The notes below the pieces were generated by a model that worked only from the letters and a program-made list of their open reading frames with translations, made no database searches and was not told where the DNA came from. From Methanosaeta sp. PtaU1.Bin060 (GTDB taxonomy: Archaea > Halobacteriota > Methanosarcinia > Methanotrichales > Methanotrichaceae): a DNA stretch of 64,000 bases. The stretch covers positions 23,328 through 87,327 of the forward strand of contig MVRK01000130.1 of assembly GCA_002067365.1 (NCBI GenBank), read 5' to 3'. Both the position numbers and the translations under genes were made by a program. How positions within the stretch are numbered: position 1 is the first letter of the stretch; each line of letters starts with the position of its first letter. This document shows positions 27,517 through 36,160 of the stretch, piece by piece.

Positions 27517-28245
27517 ATGAAGACCATTGTAGTCGATTCTCATAATGAGATCTTTCCGCATTGGTTCGAGGAGTACCTGAGAATGCGATTACCTTTGGTT
27601 GTGGTCAGGATCGATCAGCATCATGACATGAACCAGGATTGTCCAAGCCTTCCTGCCCGCGAGGGGAGACAAATTTTCGATTATTTTGCTAAAATAATGC
27701 CCTATTTATATGATTATGCAAAAGGAAAACTCAATGAGGGAAATTTCACATGTCCGGCCTTTTACTATGGCGCAATCGGGGCTTTGTACCACTTTGACCC
27801 CAGAGGAACCAAGATCGACGCCTATGGTAGGGTTTTGGGTGGAGATTTTGCGGATTCGCCGAAGACAAAGATGAGATCTGAGGCGATTGGCGGAAAAAGA
27901 ATCAGTCGAATCCTTTGGGATGATGCACAAACAAAATTGAGGCGGGATGGGGGAAAGATGGTTCCGGTTCCGCGAAACATCTCCATTGCATCCTTTGAGG
28001 GGGATCTGAAGGAGTCTCGTTTTCCCGTGGTGATCGGATTCGACCTCGATGGGCTGTACGGAATCGATGAGAGGTGCCCGGCCAAGGAGGTTGTGGGCAA
28101 GAGGCTTGAAAGGGTCAAGAATGTCCTGGATTGCATCTCGTCACCCGTATTCGCATGTTTGGCGAGGTCCCAAACACCCAGAGCTTATGTGCCTCCAGAG
28201 TTGGTGGACCATCTGCAGCAGGCTGTTCTTCATCTCATGGAATGA
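27517..28245 (+). CDS. UPF0489-like (arginase-fold-related) protein
   Basis: 242 residues. The opening TIVVDSHNEIFPHWFEEYLR and VVVRIDQHHDMN match the UPF0489 family, in which the H-x-D type motifs recall arginase/deacetylase metal sites; GFDLDGLYGID is a further acidic motif. Catalytic role of the family is unknown. It lies at the edge of the disturbed accessory region and has a nearby TATA element. Call is moderate. Confidence 0.6.
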   Translation: MKTIVVDSHNEIFPHWFEEYLRMRLPLVVVRIDQHHDMNQDCPSLPAREGRQIFDYFAKIMPYLYDYAKGKLNEGNFTCPAFYYGAIGALYHFDPRGTKIDAYGRVLGGDFADSPKTKMRSEAIGGKRISRILWDDAQTKLRRDGGKMVPVPRNISIASFEGDLKESRFPVVIGFDLDGLYGIDERCPAKEVVGKRLERVKNVLDCISSPVFACLARSQTPRAYVPPELVDHLQQAVLHLME

Positions 28246-28316
28246 AGGGGCCGTAGTCTCTATGCCCATGTATTTCCGAATAAAACTGGATATGGCAAGA
28301 TGATCTAGAGGATCGT

Positions 28317-28380
28317 CTGGTGGCCAGAGATGATGCAGTTTTGAAGGGCATCCGGTACAAAGTGCTTGTCGAGGCTATGC
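28317..28380. repeat. Diverged relative of the 107-bp repeat
   Basis: TCTGGTGGCCAGA followed by about 50 bp aligns with 31991-32055 (both end in CTTG-CGAGGCTA-GC) with roughly one difference in four. It does not include the rpiA-like half of the full repeat. Confidence 0.5.
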
Positions 28381-28398
28381 CCCTCAAAATGTTCGATT

Positions 28399-28704
28399 TC
28401 AACCTCGTTTCAGTATCCGCAAACCACTAGCCAGCTTATCCTTCTTCGCTGCCAGGAATTTCTCGGTGCTCAAAGGGCACTTCACGAGATCAACAAACTC
28501 ACTTGTAGTTATGCCAAGCTCTTTGGCCATAGCATTGAGCAAGGGTGCACCGATATCCTGGTTTTTCCCGTGGCTCAGAAAGGTGGCAGCCTCTTTCTTG
28601 CCATTGATAATGAGAATGAAATATCTGTGGTCAGTGTGGCTTCGGCAAAAGCCCTTTCTCGCAAGACCCGACTCGATATCATCCTGGTTCAGCGATGAGA
28701 CCAT
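28399..28704 (-). CDS. HicA-like toxin
   Basis: 101 residues from ATG 28704 (MVSSLNQDDIESGLARKGF). The DHRYFILIINGKKEAATFLS stretch, SHGKNQDIGAPLLNAMAKEL and the C-terminal EFVDLVKCPLS match the archaeal HicA-related family, a small double-stranded-RBD-like mRNA nuclease. Its ATG overlaps the stop of the upstream partner gene as ATGA. Confidence 0.7.
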   Translation of the reverse strand: MVSSLNQDDIESGLARKGFCRSHTDHRYFILIINGKKEAATFLSHGKNQDIGAPLLNAMAKELGITTSEFVDLVKCPLSTEKFLAAKKDKLASGLRILKRG

Positions 28705-29015
28705 CAGCTCACCGCAAACATTTCCAGGAGCACGTCTCTGAGCATCTTCCCCGTCTCGCCCAGTTTCTCCTCCGGGCACAGGACATACTCATTCCACAGG
28801 AAATCTATGTATTCAAACAGCAATCTCTTTGCTTCCTGAAAATCCTGAGAGCTTCCCACAGCATCCAACGGGGACAAGCTGACAATCCAGAGGCCGTCAT
28901 CATAATCCACCTGAAGATTAGTGATCCTGAGAGGAACGAACTTCCTGGCGCCAACGGCGAATTCCTGCAGAGGACGCCTTTCATAGAATTCTATGGTTGA
29001 CGGTTGAGCAGCCAT
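28704..29015 (-). CDS. HicB-like antitoxin
   Basis: 103 residues. VDYDDGLWIVSLSPLDAVGS followed by an EAKRLLFEYIDFLW helix resembles the HicB degenerate RNase-H fold (strand-strand-helix), and position directly before and overlapping the HicA-like gene supports an antitoxin role. The C-terminal DNA-binding domain of longer HicB proteins is missing, so repression of the operon is uncertain. Confidence 0.6.
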   Translation of the reverse strand: MAAQPSTIEFYERRPLQEFAVGARKFVPLRITNLQVDYDDGLWIVSLSPLDAVGSSQDFQEAKRLLFEYIDFLWNEYVLCPEEKLGETGKMLRDVLLEMFAVS

Positions 29016-29096
29016 TGGTTCCTAATTCGTTTGCAGCATATTTTAATTTTCCGCTGAACCCGGGATGTGAGGCAAAAAGATCCAGACGGCTCATCA

Positions 29097-29203
29097 TCTC
29101 CCTATTATCTCCACCTCTTCATTCCTCGCCAGATACAGCACGTCCAGGTTATCGAACATCTGGTGGCCAGAGGAGAAGTCAGTTAGAAGGACATCCAGGA
29201 CCG
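29097..29203. repeat. 107-bp direct repeat, left copy
   Basis: Matches 31929-32035 at 103 of 107 positions by direct reading. On the minus strand its first half encodes the last residues of RpiA (FDNLDEL then ARKGE/ARNGE-type text; compare 32936-33003), preceded by an unrelated SSGHQM segment. The low-GC SBP/methyltransferase pair lies between the two copies. Confidence 0.8.
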
Positions 29204-29401
29204 ACTTAAGCGAAGCTGAGACTTTTCCTCCCAAGGACTTCAAGCCTACACAGAATTGTTCAAATTATTGGTTAGAAACACACATTATATATAAAAAATC
29301 ACCGATTTTTTTGAGTATAATATAATACTAATACCAAAAGTTTTATTAATAAGACACAACTTTTTGTCTAATATTGTGAAAAGATATCGCAAAAGGATGG
29401 A
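29204..29401 (+). promoter_or_regulatory. AT-rich upstream region of the dockerin-SBP gene
   Basis: Very AT-rich. Several TATA candidates exist (e.g. ATTATATATAAAA near 29283-29295 and TTTTATTAATAAG near 29341-29353). CCAAAAGTT and AACTTTTTG form an imperfect inverted pair around the latter, a possible operator for a metal regulator; this is weak evidence. Confidence 0.35.
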
Positions 29402-29407
29402 TTGGTA

Positions 29408-30670
29408 ATGAAAAAGCTGATCTGGGCATTTTCAGCGGTTGTATTAGCATATATCCTGCTTATTCCGGTGAATTGCGCTACTCTTGAAATTTTCGGAAAT
29501 GCAAATATGGACAATTTGATAAATGAAAGTGATGCAGCTTATGTACAAGGAATAATCGATGGAGCAAATGAGGAAACTGAGCTTGCTGATGCTAACCATG
29601 ACGGTAAGATCGATAAAACCGATATCGATCAAATCGAGCAGATCATTAAAGGCACTCAAAAGGAACTCGTTGTACTCAATGACAAAGGAGTGCCTATAAC
29701 ATTTAGTGGCCCTATAAACCGCATAGTTCTAGTTCCACATAATCATTACTTGTATGAGACGATGCGTGCAATCGGTGCCGGTGATAATGTTGTCGGTATA
29801 ACTGATGCTTTTGTTAATTCGAGCGATAAATGGGATAGCACTTCTCGTTATTACCCAGAACTTGCAGAAATCGAAAGCATAGGTACTATCGATGAGCCAA
29901 ATACCGAGACGATCCTATCGTTGAAACCGGATGCAATCTTCACAGATCGCCATTCTCCAAGTTTAGATGATAGCACGGATCTATTCGGAATTCCAATCAT
30001 CGATTTGGATGTAAATCTGACTAATTTTGAGGAGAGCACTAGATTCTATGGATACGTATTGAATAAGCGCGAAAAAGCTGAGGAGTATATAGCCTGGTGG
30101 AAAGGCTGGGAACATAAGATTGATGAGCGATTAAACCAGATCTCTGACGATGAGAAACCGCTCGTTCTAGCAACATTCTATAATTCTCCTGGAATCACTA
30201 GCTTCTATCTGGTAGGCAAAACGAGTATGAGAGCTGACGTTATCCGAAAAGGTGGTGCGAGAAACCTGGGTGATTACACAGGATTCAATACTAGTGGTGG
30301 ATATGTCGATCCTGAATGGATCTTGGAACATAATCCGCCAGTTATATTGCTCATTACAGGAAACCACTATATGGGATATGATATAACCAATTCATCAATT
30401 GTATCTGGGTTAAGAGATGAATTTATGAATCGGTCTGAAATTTCCGGCCTCGACGCCGTGAAAAATGGGAAGGTCTTCATGGGATGCGGGCTTATCTCGA
30501 TAGGAGGTGCAAACGGACTTCTTGGTGCTGTCTATCATGCAAAGCAGTTCCATCCGGAATTATTCAGGGATTTGGACCCCAAAGATATGCATCAGGAATA
30601 TATAGACAGATTCCAAGGAATCGACTTTGATGTCAGTAAAGAGGGTTTATTCGTCTATCCTCCACTGTGA
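29408..30670 (+). CDS. Dockerin-like module fused to a metal/siderophore/cobamide substrate-binding protein
   Basis: About 420 residues. A signal peptide (MKKLIWAFSAVVLAYILLIP) is followed by two EF-hand-like Ca loops as in dockerin type I (GNANMDNLINESDAAYVQGI, ADANHDGKIDKTDIDQIEQI, residues ~30-85), then a BtuF/FepB-type binding fold: ITFSGPINRIVLVPHNHYLY, SIGTIDEPNTETILSLKPDA, and the C-terminal AVKNGKVFMG. No lipobox, so anchoring may go through the dockerin. No permease or ATPase is adjacent. Codon use and base composition are clearly more AT-rich than the flanks, suggesting transfer. ATG 29408 chosen; TTG 29402 is in frame. Confidence 0.85.
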   Translation: MKKLIWAFSAVVLAYILLIPVNCATLEIFGNANMDNLINESDAAYVQGIIDGANEETELADANHDGKIDKTDIDQIEQIIKGTQKELVVLNDKGVPITFSGPINRIVLVPHNHYLYETMRAIGAGDNVVGITDAFVNSSDKWDSTSRYYPELAEIESIGTIDEPNTETILSLKPDAIFTDRHSPSLDDSTDLFGIPIIDLDVNLTNFEESTRFYGYVLNKREKAEEYIAWWKGWEHKIDERLNQISDDEKPLVLATFYNSPGITSFYLVGKTSMRADVIRKGGARNLGDYTGFNTSGGYVDPEWILEHNPPVILLITGNHYMGYDITNSSIVSGLRDEFMNRSEISGLDAVKNGKVFMGCGLISIGGANGLLGAVYHAKQFHPELFRDLDPKDMHQEYIDRFQGIDFDVSKEGLFVYPPL

Positions 30671-30704
30671 ATGGGATTGATTACTATCTAGCGAGCGAGC
30701 TGTG

Positions 30705-30729
30705 ACAGGCCCTGCAATTCTGGGCCTGT
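30705..30729 (+). terminator. Intergenic hairpin between SBP and methyltransferase genes
   Basis: ACAGGCCC (30705-30712) and GGGCCTGT (30722-30729) pair perfectly over 8 bp with a 9-nt loop, followed by TCTTC. It may terminate or stabilise the upstream message and lower expression of the methyltransferase. Confidence 0.5.
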
Positions 30730-30754
30730 TCTTCAACTATTTGTAAGAGGATCC

Positions 30755-31495
30755 ATGAAAGAAGCTATTGAGAAGCATTGGAGTGCAGATGCAGGTAGTT
30801 ACAATAAGTCTATACAAAAGATGTTGCATTCCGAAGAGACAAAAAGACCATGGAAAAGTATATTTACTCAAGTTCTCGGAACGGACAATCTCCATCTATT
30901 GGACGTTGGTACAGGACCTGGAACTGTTGCGTTTATGCTTGCAGAATTGGGGTATCGTGTTACTGGTGTTGACTTTTCTGAAAAGATGCTCTCCAATGCC
31001 ATAAGAAATAATGAAATTCTCGGTCTTGATGTAAATTTTAAAAAAGGTGACGCAGAGAATTTGCCTTTTGCAGACGAGGCATTTGATGCCGTTGTCAGTA
31101 GATACGTCCTCTGGACGGTTACAGACCCCAGGAAAGCAATCATGGAATGGAAAAGAGTCTTGAAGCCAGGAGGAAAGGTGATAATAATTGATGGAAACTG
31201 GAACGGCAATAAGACTACATTAAAAAAGCAAATCTGGCATGAACTATCTCTGCTAATGACACTGATCACAGAGCGCAGGAATCCTTATACTCATGAGTAT
31301 GGGCCTGAATTAAAAAAAGGGCTCTGGTGCATTGGAACTAAACGCCCTGATGCTGATAAGATCTTTCTTGAGGAGGAAGGCTTCGTTGATATTTATATTA
31401 TTAAGGAAGTTGATACAAGAAGACAGACTTTTCTGGAGTATCTGAAGAATGGTTACCTGGATAAATCATTCTTGATTTCTGGAACTAAAGCATAA
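30755..31495 (+). CDS. Class I SAM-dependent methyltransferase
   Basis: 246 residues. LLDVGTGPGTVAFMLAELGY is motif I, VTGVDFSEKMLSNA motif II, KKGDAENLPFADEAFDAVVS motif post-II, and VLKPGGKVIIIDGNW motif III: a UbiE/small-molecule type enzyme. N-terminal HWSADAGSYNKSIQ is like corrinoid/metal-locus methyltransferases in methanogens. GAGG stands four bases before ATG 30755. Same low GC as the upstream SBP gene, so both probably arrived together. Substrate is unknown; a chelator or cofactor is an inference from the neighbour. Confidence 0.85.
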   Translation: MKEAIEKHWSADAGSYNKSIQKMLHSEETKRPWKSIFTQVLGTDNLHLLDVGTGPGTVAFMLAELGYRVTGVDFSEKMLSNAIRNNEILGLDVNFKKGDAENLPFADEAFDAVVSRYVLWTVTDPRKAIMEWKRVLKPGGKVIIIDGNWNGNKTTLKKQIWHELSLLMTLITERRNPYTHEYGPELKKGLWCIGTKRPDADKIFLEEEGFVDIYIIKEVDTRRQTFLEYLKNGYLDKSFLISGTKA

Positions 31496-31503
31496 ACTTT
31501 TGC

Positions 31504-31735
31504 TGAATTGAAGGCCCTGATCAGAAGCATCCAGTCATGGTGTCCACAATGTTCGAGTCTTCGGCTCAGTGGCCAGATGAGAGGTCCGGCCTGAAAGCGA
31601 GATTGATATCCTTGTAGAAATGGAGCCTAGGCACAGCTTGATGGATCACGTGCTCCTCATGCAGGATCTCATAGACCTTCTGCCGCGGAAGGTGGATGTG
31701 GGTCAGCTTCCGCGATGCCATGGGGGAAGCGGCAC
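31504..31735 (+). pseudogene. Broken MntA-type nucleotidyltransferase (decayed paralog of 32261-32557)
   Basis: The frame at 31536 reads HGVHNVRVFGSVAR, then TGA at 31578-31580 exactly where the intact gene has the Gly of ARGE, then [16 protein letters not shown] and HSLMDHVLLMQDLIDLL, aligned with the intact copy almost residue for residue. The N-terminal part before 31536 carries further stops and the C-terminal end is frameshifted near 31710. It is a clear second, dead copy. Confidence 0.85.
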
Positions 31736-31849
31736 AAGAGCAATCTGCAAAATTCGGGCCTGAGCGCTTTGGATGCACTTCATGTTGCTGCAGCGATTTC
31801 CGCAGGCTCTAGACGGGTCGCTTCACAGAGCCATGGGCATCAGAGTTAG
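31736..31849 (+). pseudogene. Fragment of a PIN-domain toxin
   Basis: The open stretch ending at TAG 31847-31849 contains GLSALDALHVAAAISAG, the C-terminal acidic motif (sALDALHvA) of PIN-domain VapC toxins. No N-terminal half, start codon or antitoxin is nearby. It directly abuts the broken MntA copy. Confidence 0.65.
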
Positions 31850-31928
31850 ATGTATCTTGAGGTGAATGAGGTCGTAGATGAATCAGACAGCATTGATCTG
31901 CCATCCGGCGCATCCAGGCTCAATCTCG

Positions 31929-32035
31929 TCTCCCTATTATCTCCACCTCTCCATTCCTCGCCAGATACAGCTCGTCCAGGTTATCGAACATCTGGTGGCC
32001 AGATGAGAAGTCAGTTAGAAGGACATCCTGGACCG
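31929..32035. repeat. 107-bp direct repeat, right copy
   Basis: Second copy of 29097-29203 (four differences). The minus-strand frame reads SSGHQM followed by [19 protein letters not shown] and a stop just outside the repeat, i.e. a copy of the rpiA 3' end fused to foreign sequence. Confidence 0.8.
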
Positions 32036-32260
32036 GATGCTTGCCGAGGCTACGCTTTTATGAAGAGTATGTAATTCATTAGATAGAACCCTTTCATAAT
32101 TTACCAATGGCTCTGTCGAAAGTTTGAAGAAAGTGGAGTCTCATACATAACCGTGGTACTGGGATGATTTCATGAGCGCCGCAAATCGCCAGGAAATCTC
32201 CCTTAAGGCGATAAATTCCTCATACCTCCTGATTGGTGACATAAATTTCACACCGAGGAC

Positions 32261-32557
32261 ATGCCCATGATACTCAATGAATTGCTGAAATCCAAGCGCC
32301 AGGAGATCCTAGCCATAGCTGCCAGGCATGGTGCCCATAATGTTCGTATTTTCGGCTCAGTGGCCAGAGGAGAAGCCGGTTCGGAAAGCGACTTGGATAT
32401 CCTTGTAGAGATGGAGCCCGGGCGCAGCCTGATGGACCACGTGGCCCTCATGCAGGATCTCGAAGACCTTCTGCAGCGAAAGGTGGATGTGGTCAGCGAA
32501 AGGGCGCTGCACTGGTACATCAGGGACAGGGTGCTTGCAGAGGCAACCCCACTATGA
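32261..32557 (+). CDS. mntA: Minimal nucleotidyltransferase antitoxin (MntA)
   Basis: 98 residues with the complete GSx10DxD motif ([18 protein letters not shown], ~residues 31-48) of DNA-polymerase-beta-type nucleotidyltransferases. In characterised MntA-HepT systems this protein AMPylates a tyrosine of HepT and so silences it. Overlaps hepT by four bases (ATGA). The [19 protein letters not shown]-terminal helix is normal. A dead paralog lies at 31504-31735. Confidence 0.92.
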   Translation: MPMILNELLKSKRQEILAIAARHGAHNVRIFGSVARGEAGSESDLDILVEMEPGRSLMDHVALMQDLEDLLQRKVDVVSERALHWYIRDRVLAEATPL

Positions 32558-32898
32558 AAGACGACCGACTTTACCTGATCCACCTCTGGGAATGCATTCA
32601 ACGCATTGAGTCTTATTCAGCTGAAGGCAAAGAAGCATTTCTGTCATCTTCCATGACGCAAGATGCGATCATCCGGAATTTCGAGATCATCGGCGAAGCC
32701 ACAAAGCACCTCTCGCCAAATCTCAAACAATCGCATCCCGAAATCCAATGGCGAGAAATGGCGGGATTTCGAGATGTGCTAATTCACAATTACATGGGAA
32801 TCGATTTGATAGAGGTTTGGAATATCATCGAGAATGAGCTTCCACAAATCAAGAGCGGTCTAAAGCTCATCCTGATTGAGCTTCAATTGTCGCCTTGA
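32554..32898 (+). CDS. hepT: HEPN-domain toxin (HepT, DUF86)
   Basis: 114 residues, all helical. The RNase motif Rx4HxY is complete in [13 protein letters not shown], with the target tyrosine that MntA modifies; [20 protein letters not shown] is the other conserved stretch of the family. Forms the toxin half of an intact MntA-HepT pair. A short T/A-rich region separates it from the convergent rpiA. Confidence 0.92.
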   Translation: MKDDRLYLIHLWECIQRIESYSAEGKEAFLSSSMTQDAIIRNFEIIGEATKHLSPNLKQSHPEIQWREMAGFRDVLIHNYMGIDLIEVWNIIENELPQIKSGLKLILIELQLSP

Positions 32899-32930
32899 TA
32901 TTTATCCTGCCCAAGTACAAAAAAGTACTA

Positions 32931-33626
32931 TCATCTCTCCTTGCTGATAATCTCCACCTCTCCCTTCCTCGCCAGATACAGCTCGTCCAGGTTCTCGAAT
33001 ATCCCGTGCTCCACCAGCCCCGGAATCCCGCACAGCCTCCTCGCGAGAGCAGCAGGGTCTGAGATCGTTCCGAAGCCCACGTCCATCACGAAGTTCCCAT
33101 TATCAGTGATCACCGGCCCGTCCTTCATCTTGCCCAGCCTCAGCACAGGCACCCCGCCCAGCTCCTTCGCCCGCTGCTCCACCAGCCGTGCGGCGAAGGG
33201 CAGCACCTCCACCGGCACAGGGTGCCTCAGCTTCTCTACATACTTGCTCTCGTCTGCCACTATCACGAACCGCTTCGCAGAACAGGCGACCACCTTCTCG
33301 CGCGTGTGCGCCGCTCCGCCACCCTTGATGACGAAGAGATCTGCGTCCACCTGGTCGGCCCCATCGATGGCCAGGTCCAGGATCGGATGCTGGTTCAGCG
33401 TGGTGAGCACAATCCCTGATGCGATGGCCAGCTCCTCTGCCTGGTAGGACGTGGGAACCCCGTGGATCTCCAGGCCCTCTTCCCTGACCCTCTCTCCCAG
33501 CCGCTTGATCGTCCAGGCCACAGTCGAGCCCGTTCCGAGGCCCACGGCCATGCCGTCCTTCACCAGATCAGCAGCCCTCTCGCCCGCCGCCCTCTTGGCA
33601 TCTGCATTGGCTGAAGCGTCCTTCAT
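32931..33626 (-). CDS. rpiA: Ribose-5-phosphate isomerase A
   Basis: Interconverts ribose-5-phosphate and ribulose-5-phosphate. 231 residues; [20 protein letters not shown] binds phosphate, [20 protein letters not shown] carries the catalytic acidic residues, and [10 protein letters not shown] the lysine. C-terminal [17 protein letters not shown] is the source of the duplicated tail found in the repeats at 29097 and 31929. 44 bp downstream of sepS on the same strand. Confidence 0.95.
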   Translation of the reverse strand: MKDASANADAKRAAGERAADLVKDGMAVGLGTGSTVAWTIKRLGERVREEGLEIHGVPTSYQAEELAIASGIVLTTLNQHPILDLAIDGADQVDADLFVIKGGGAAHTREKVVACSAKRFVIVADESKYVEKLRHPVPVEVLPFAARLVEQRAKELGGVPVLRLGKMKDGPVITDNGNFVMDVGFGTISDPAALARRLCGIPGLVEHGIFENLDELYLARKGEVEIISKER

Positions 33627-33670
33627 GAAATCCCAATCCTTGAAACTTAAACCCGAAACCTAAAAACCCA

Positions 33671-35284
33671 TCAGCCCACGATCTGGCTCCTCACAGTGGT
33701 GAACACAGGCCCTCGCAGGTCCATCTTGTGCTTGTAGCTCGTGATGTACCTCTCAAGAGCTGGATGTATCCTGATGTTGATGTCACCGGGGCTTCGCACT
33801 ATTCGCGCGCGGGTCTCCGAGTCCTTCCCTGCCATAGCCTCTGCCTCAGCCTCGTAGGCTGCCAGGGCTGCAAAGGAGTCGATGTACCTGATGCCCGTGG
33901 TCACCCCCTCAGAGAAGGCCTCCTCCCAGCGGGAGATGCGCGGGATGCCCATGACGTTCTGCTTGTACACAACGATCTCATTCATTGCCGCAGGCCCCAC
34001 GAGCTTCGTGTTCTCCTCCGGCTCGACGACAGAGACCAACACCCTTCTCCCGAACATCTCTCCCTCCCAGGCGGTGAACTCGCAGGGCGAAGGCGTATCG
34101 CCGTGCTCGATGCAGGTCGCAACCACGGCCTCTGCCGCCGCCTGGCCAGCGGACGTTGCGGGGCTTTTGTCCACCAGGATCATCTGCGCCATCTCCCGCG
34201 CCGTCAGCTCCCAGTCCGTCCGAAACTGCGGGTAGGAGAGGGCCCGCATATCCTGGGAGTTATGCAGTATCATGGCGATGCGCTCGACGCCGAGGCCCAG
34301 GTTCATGACGGGATAGGGAATCTCATACTGCGAAAGCGCCGTGGGAGAGTAGATGCCAAATGTTGCCACCTCCACCCAGCCCGACTTGTACTTGGTCGCA
34401 GAGCCAACCAGGCCTGGATGATAGGCATAGACCTCGATCTGCGTTCCTGGAGTGTAGTACTTGCTGCGCTTCTCGTCGGGGCGGAACTGGAACTTCTCGA
34501 AGCCGAACTGGCTCAACAGGCCGTCTGCCACAGCCTTTCCATCCTCGACGCTGACCTCCTCATCCATGATCACGCAGCTTGCGGAGTAGTAGCTCATCAG
34601 GCGCGCTGCATCCTCTGCCTGCTCTCTGCGAAAGCAGCGATCCACTGAGAAGAGCCTGATCGGCAGCATCTTTCTGTAGTGCAGGTTTGAGAGGGTGAGG
34701 AACCAGCCGGAGGTCATATGGCTTCGAAGCGTCCTCGTAGTTGCCTCGGCCGAAAGATTGCGAAACTCGGGAAAGACCTTTTCGAGCACTGTGGATATCA
34801 GGGCATCGCTGGCTTTCAGCGCCGCTGATATCTCCTGCACCAGGTCGTCGCCCTCCACCTTCCCCTTCTTGTAGCCGTGCAGGATCTGACGAACTGCTTC
34901 CACCTCCTCGGCGTCGAGTTCGCGGCCCAGCAGGGAGTTGATCTGCGCTATCCTCTCATCGGAGATGCCAATGTCTGGCCGGGGGAGGCCAGCCAGGTAA
35001 AAGCACCTGTCGAGAACGGCCAGCGCCTCGGACCCGAACTGCCTGTAAACATCCTGTGCATCGACCATCACCGGGTTCATGGCCTCGGTGAAGCCCAGGC
35101 GGATGTAGGCCTCGCGGAGCCTCTGAATTGTATCGAAGATGGGATGAGGCTGGCCGTAAGAATATGTGTTCCTGGGATATCTCTCGTTTAAGGCCGGTCG
35201 GCCGAGATACTCCCTTCCCTGCTGCCAAGTTTTGTTGAAATCCTCCTTGGCAGCCTCTCTTATCAGGCTAGGATCAAATTTCAT
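33671..35284 (-). CDS. sepS: O-phosphoseryl-tRNA(Cys) synthetase
   Basis: Class II synthetase that charges tRNA-Cys with phosphoserine; SepCysS then converts it to Cys-tRNA, the methanogen route to cysteine. 537 residues, family length. Seen: RYPRNTYSYGQPHPIFDTIQ, the class II motif 2 region RLFSVDRCFRREQAEDAARL, and motif 3-like NLGLGVERIAMILHN. The partner SepCysS gene is not in this window. Confidence 0.95.
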   Translation of the reverse strand: MKFDPSLIREAAKEDFNKTWQQGREYLGRPALNERYPRNTYSYGQPHPIFDTIQRLREAYIRLGFTEAMNPVMVDAQDVYRQFGSEALAVLDRCFYLAGLPRPDIGISDERIAQINSLLGRELDAEEVEAVRQILHGYKKGKVEGDDLVQEISAALKASDALISTVLEKVFPEFRNLSAEATTRTLRSHMTSGWFLTLSNLHYRKMLPIRLFSVDRCFRREQAEDAARLMSYYSASCVIMDEEVSVEDGKAVADGLLSQFGFEKFQFRPDEKRSKYYTPGTQIEVYAYHPGLVGSATKYKSGWVEVATFGIYSPTALSQYEIPYPVMNLGLGVERIAMILHNSQDMRALSYPQFRTDWELTAREMAQMILVDKSPATSAGQAAAEAVVATCIEHGDTPSPCEFTAWEGEMFGRRVLVSVVEPEENTKLVGPAAMNEIVVYKQNVMGIPRISRWEEAFSEGVTTGIRYIDSFAALAAYEAEAEAMAGKDSETRARIVRSPGDINIRIHPALERYITSYKHKMDLRGPVFTTVRSQIVG

Positions 35285-35318
35285 GCTTTAGGACTCCAGG
35301 AATCTCAGTTCAGGATCA

Positions 35319-35972
35319 TTATTGCTCTCGCAAAACTTCAGGATTGTCTTCCAATCTGCCTATCGACGCTTCAACCTTTGCCAGCTCCAGGGCATTCGTC
35401 AGATCTCCGCGCGTCCTCTCGAGCATGGCCCTCGCCAGGTCTCCCTTGCGGCGAAGGCCCCTCGTCACAGCATCCGGGTAATCGAAGAGCATCAGCAGGT
35501 GGAAGATCTCCTCCATGACATCCAGGAAGTACTCGCCCTCGGCAGCTCTCCCTTTTCGTATCAGGTCGAGGATATGCCTCCTCAGCTCGCCTGTGACGTC
35601 TCCGAGGCCTGCCAGGTAGTTCACGAGTTCCACGCCGATCTCTTCAGGCGTCAGGATCTCGCGCCTGACGGTGATGGCATAGACAGACCGCGCTTCTGCG
35701 TACTCCTGCTCGGCTCCGTCCACGAACCCTGCGTAGCGCACATCCTGATGATCTGCCAGAAGAGACCGAATCCTCTCTAGCCCTGCGGCAGCCTCGTTCA
35801 TGAGCCGCTGCGCCTCCTCAAGCTCACCGCGGTGCACAGACCTTATGGATGAGGAGCAGAGGCGAATGACGTCCCTGGAGAGGCGCAGGGCCTCCTCCCG
35901 GGCTCTGTCCTTGGCATCAAAGTTTTCCAGCATTCCCTGCGTCATGCTCTTGAAGATTGACGCTATAGTCAT
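35319..35972 (-). CDS. Translin-family protein
   Basis: Helical RNA/ssDNA-binding protein related to translin/TRAX. 217 residues; RDVIRLCSSSIRSVHRGE, EYAEARSVYAITVRREILTP and GLGDVTGELRRHILDLIRKG are typical for archaeal members. Some TRAX proteins are nucleases; the acidic catalytic set is not obvious to me here. Stop is 34 bp before sepS, so likely the first gene of a translin-sepS-rpiA operon. ATG 35930 is an alternative start. Confidence 0.85.
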   Translation of the reverse strand: MTIASIFKSMTQGMLENFDAKDRAREEALRLSRDVIRLCSSSIRSVHRGELEEAQRLMNEAAAGLERIRSLLADHQDVRYAGFVDGAEQEYAEARSVYAITVRREILTPEEIGVELVNYLAGLGDVTGELRRHILDLIRKGRAAEGEYFLDVMEEIFHLLMLFDYPDAVTRGLRRKGDLARAMLERTRGDLTNALELAKVEASIGRLEDNPEVLREQ

Positions 35973-36160
35973 AATCAGTCACCTCGAAGGCGTCCTCAAG
36001 CGAGAGCGCTGTCCCTGCACATGAGGTCCGCCGTTCTTCCTTAATCTATTTCTTCGATCCTAGATATCAATCCGATTCATCAATGATCCAAGTGATCCTG
36101 GCTCATTGATATCTATTCATCTATCTTAATTCATCATACCAATTCATTAATCTCGATCCA

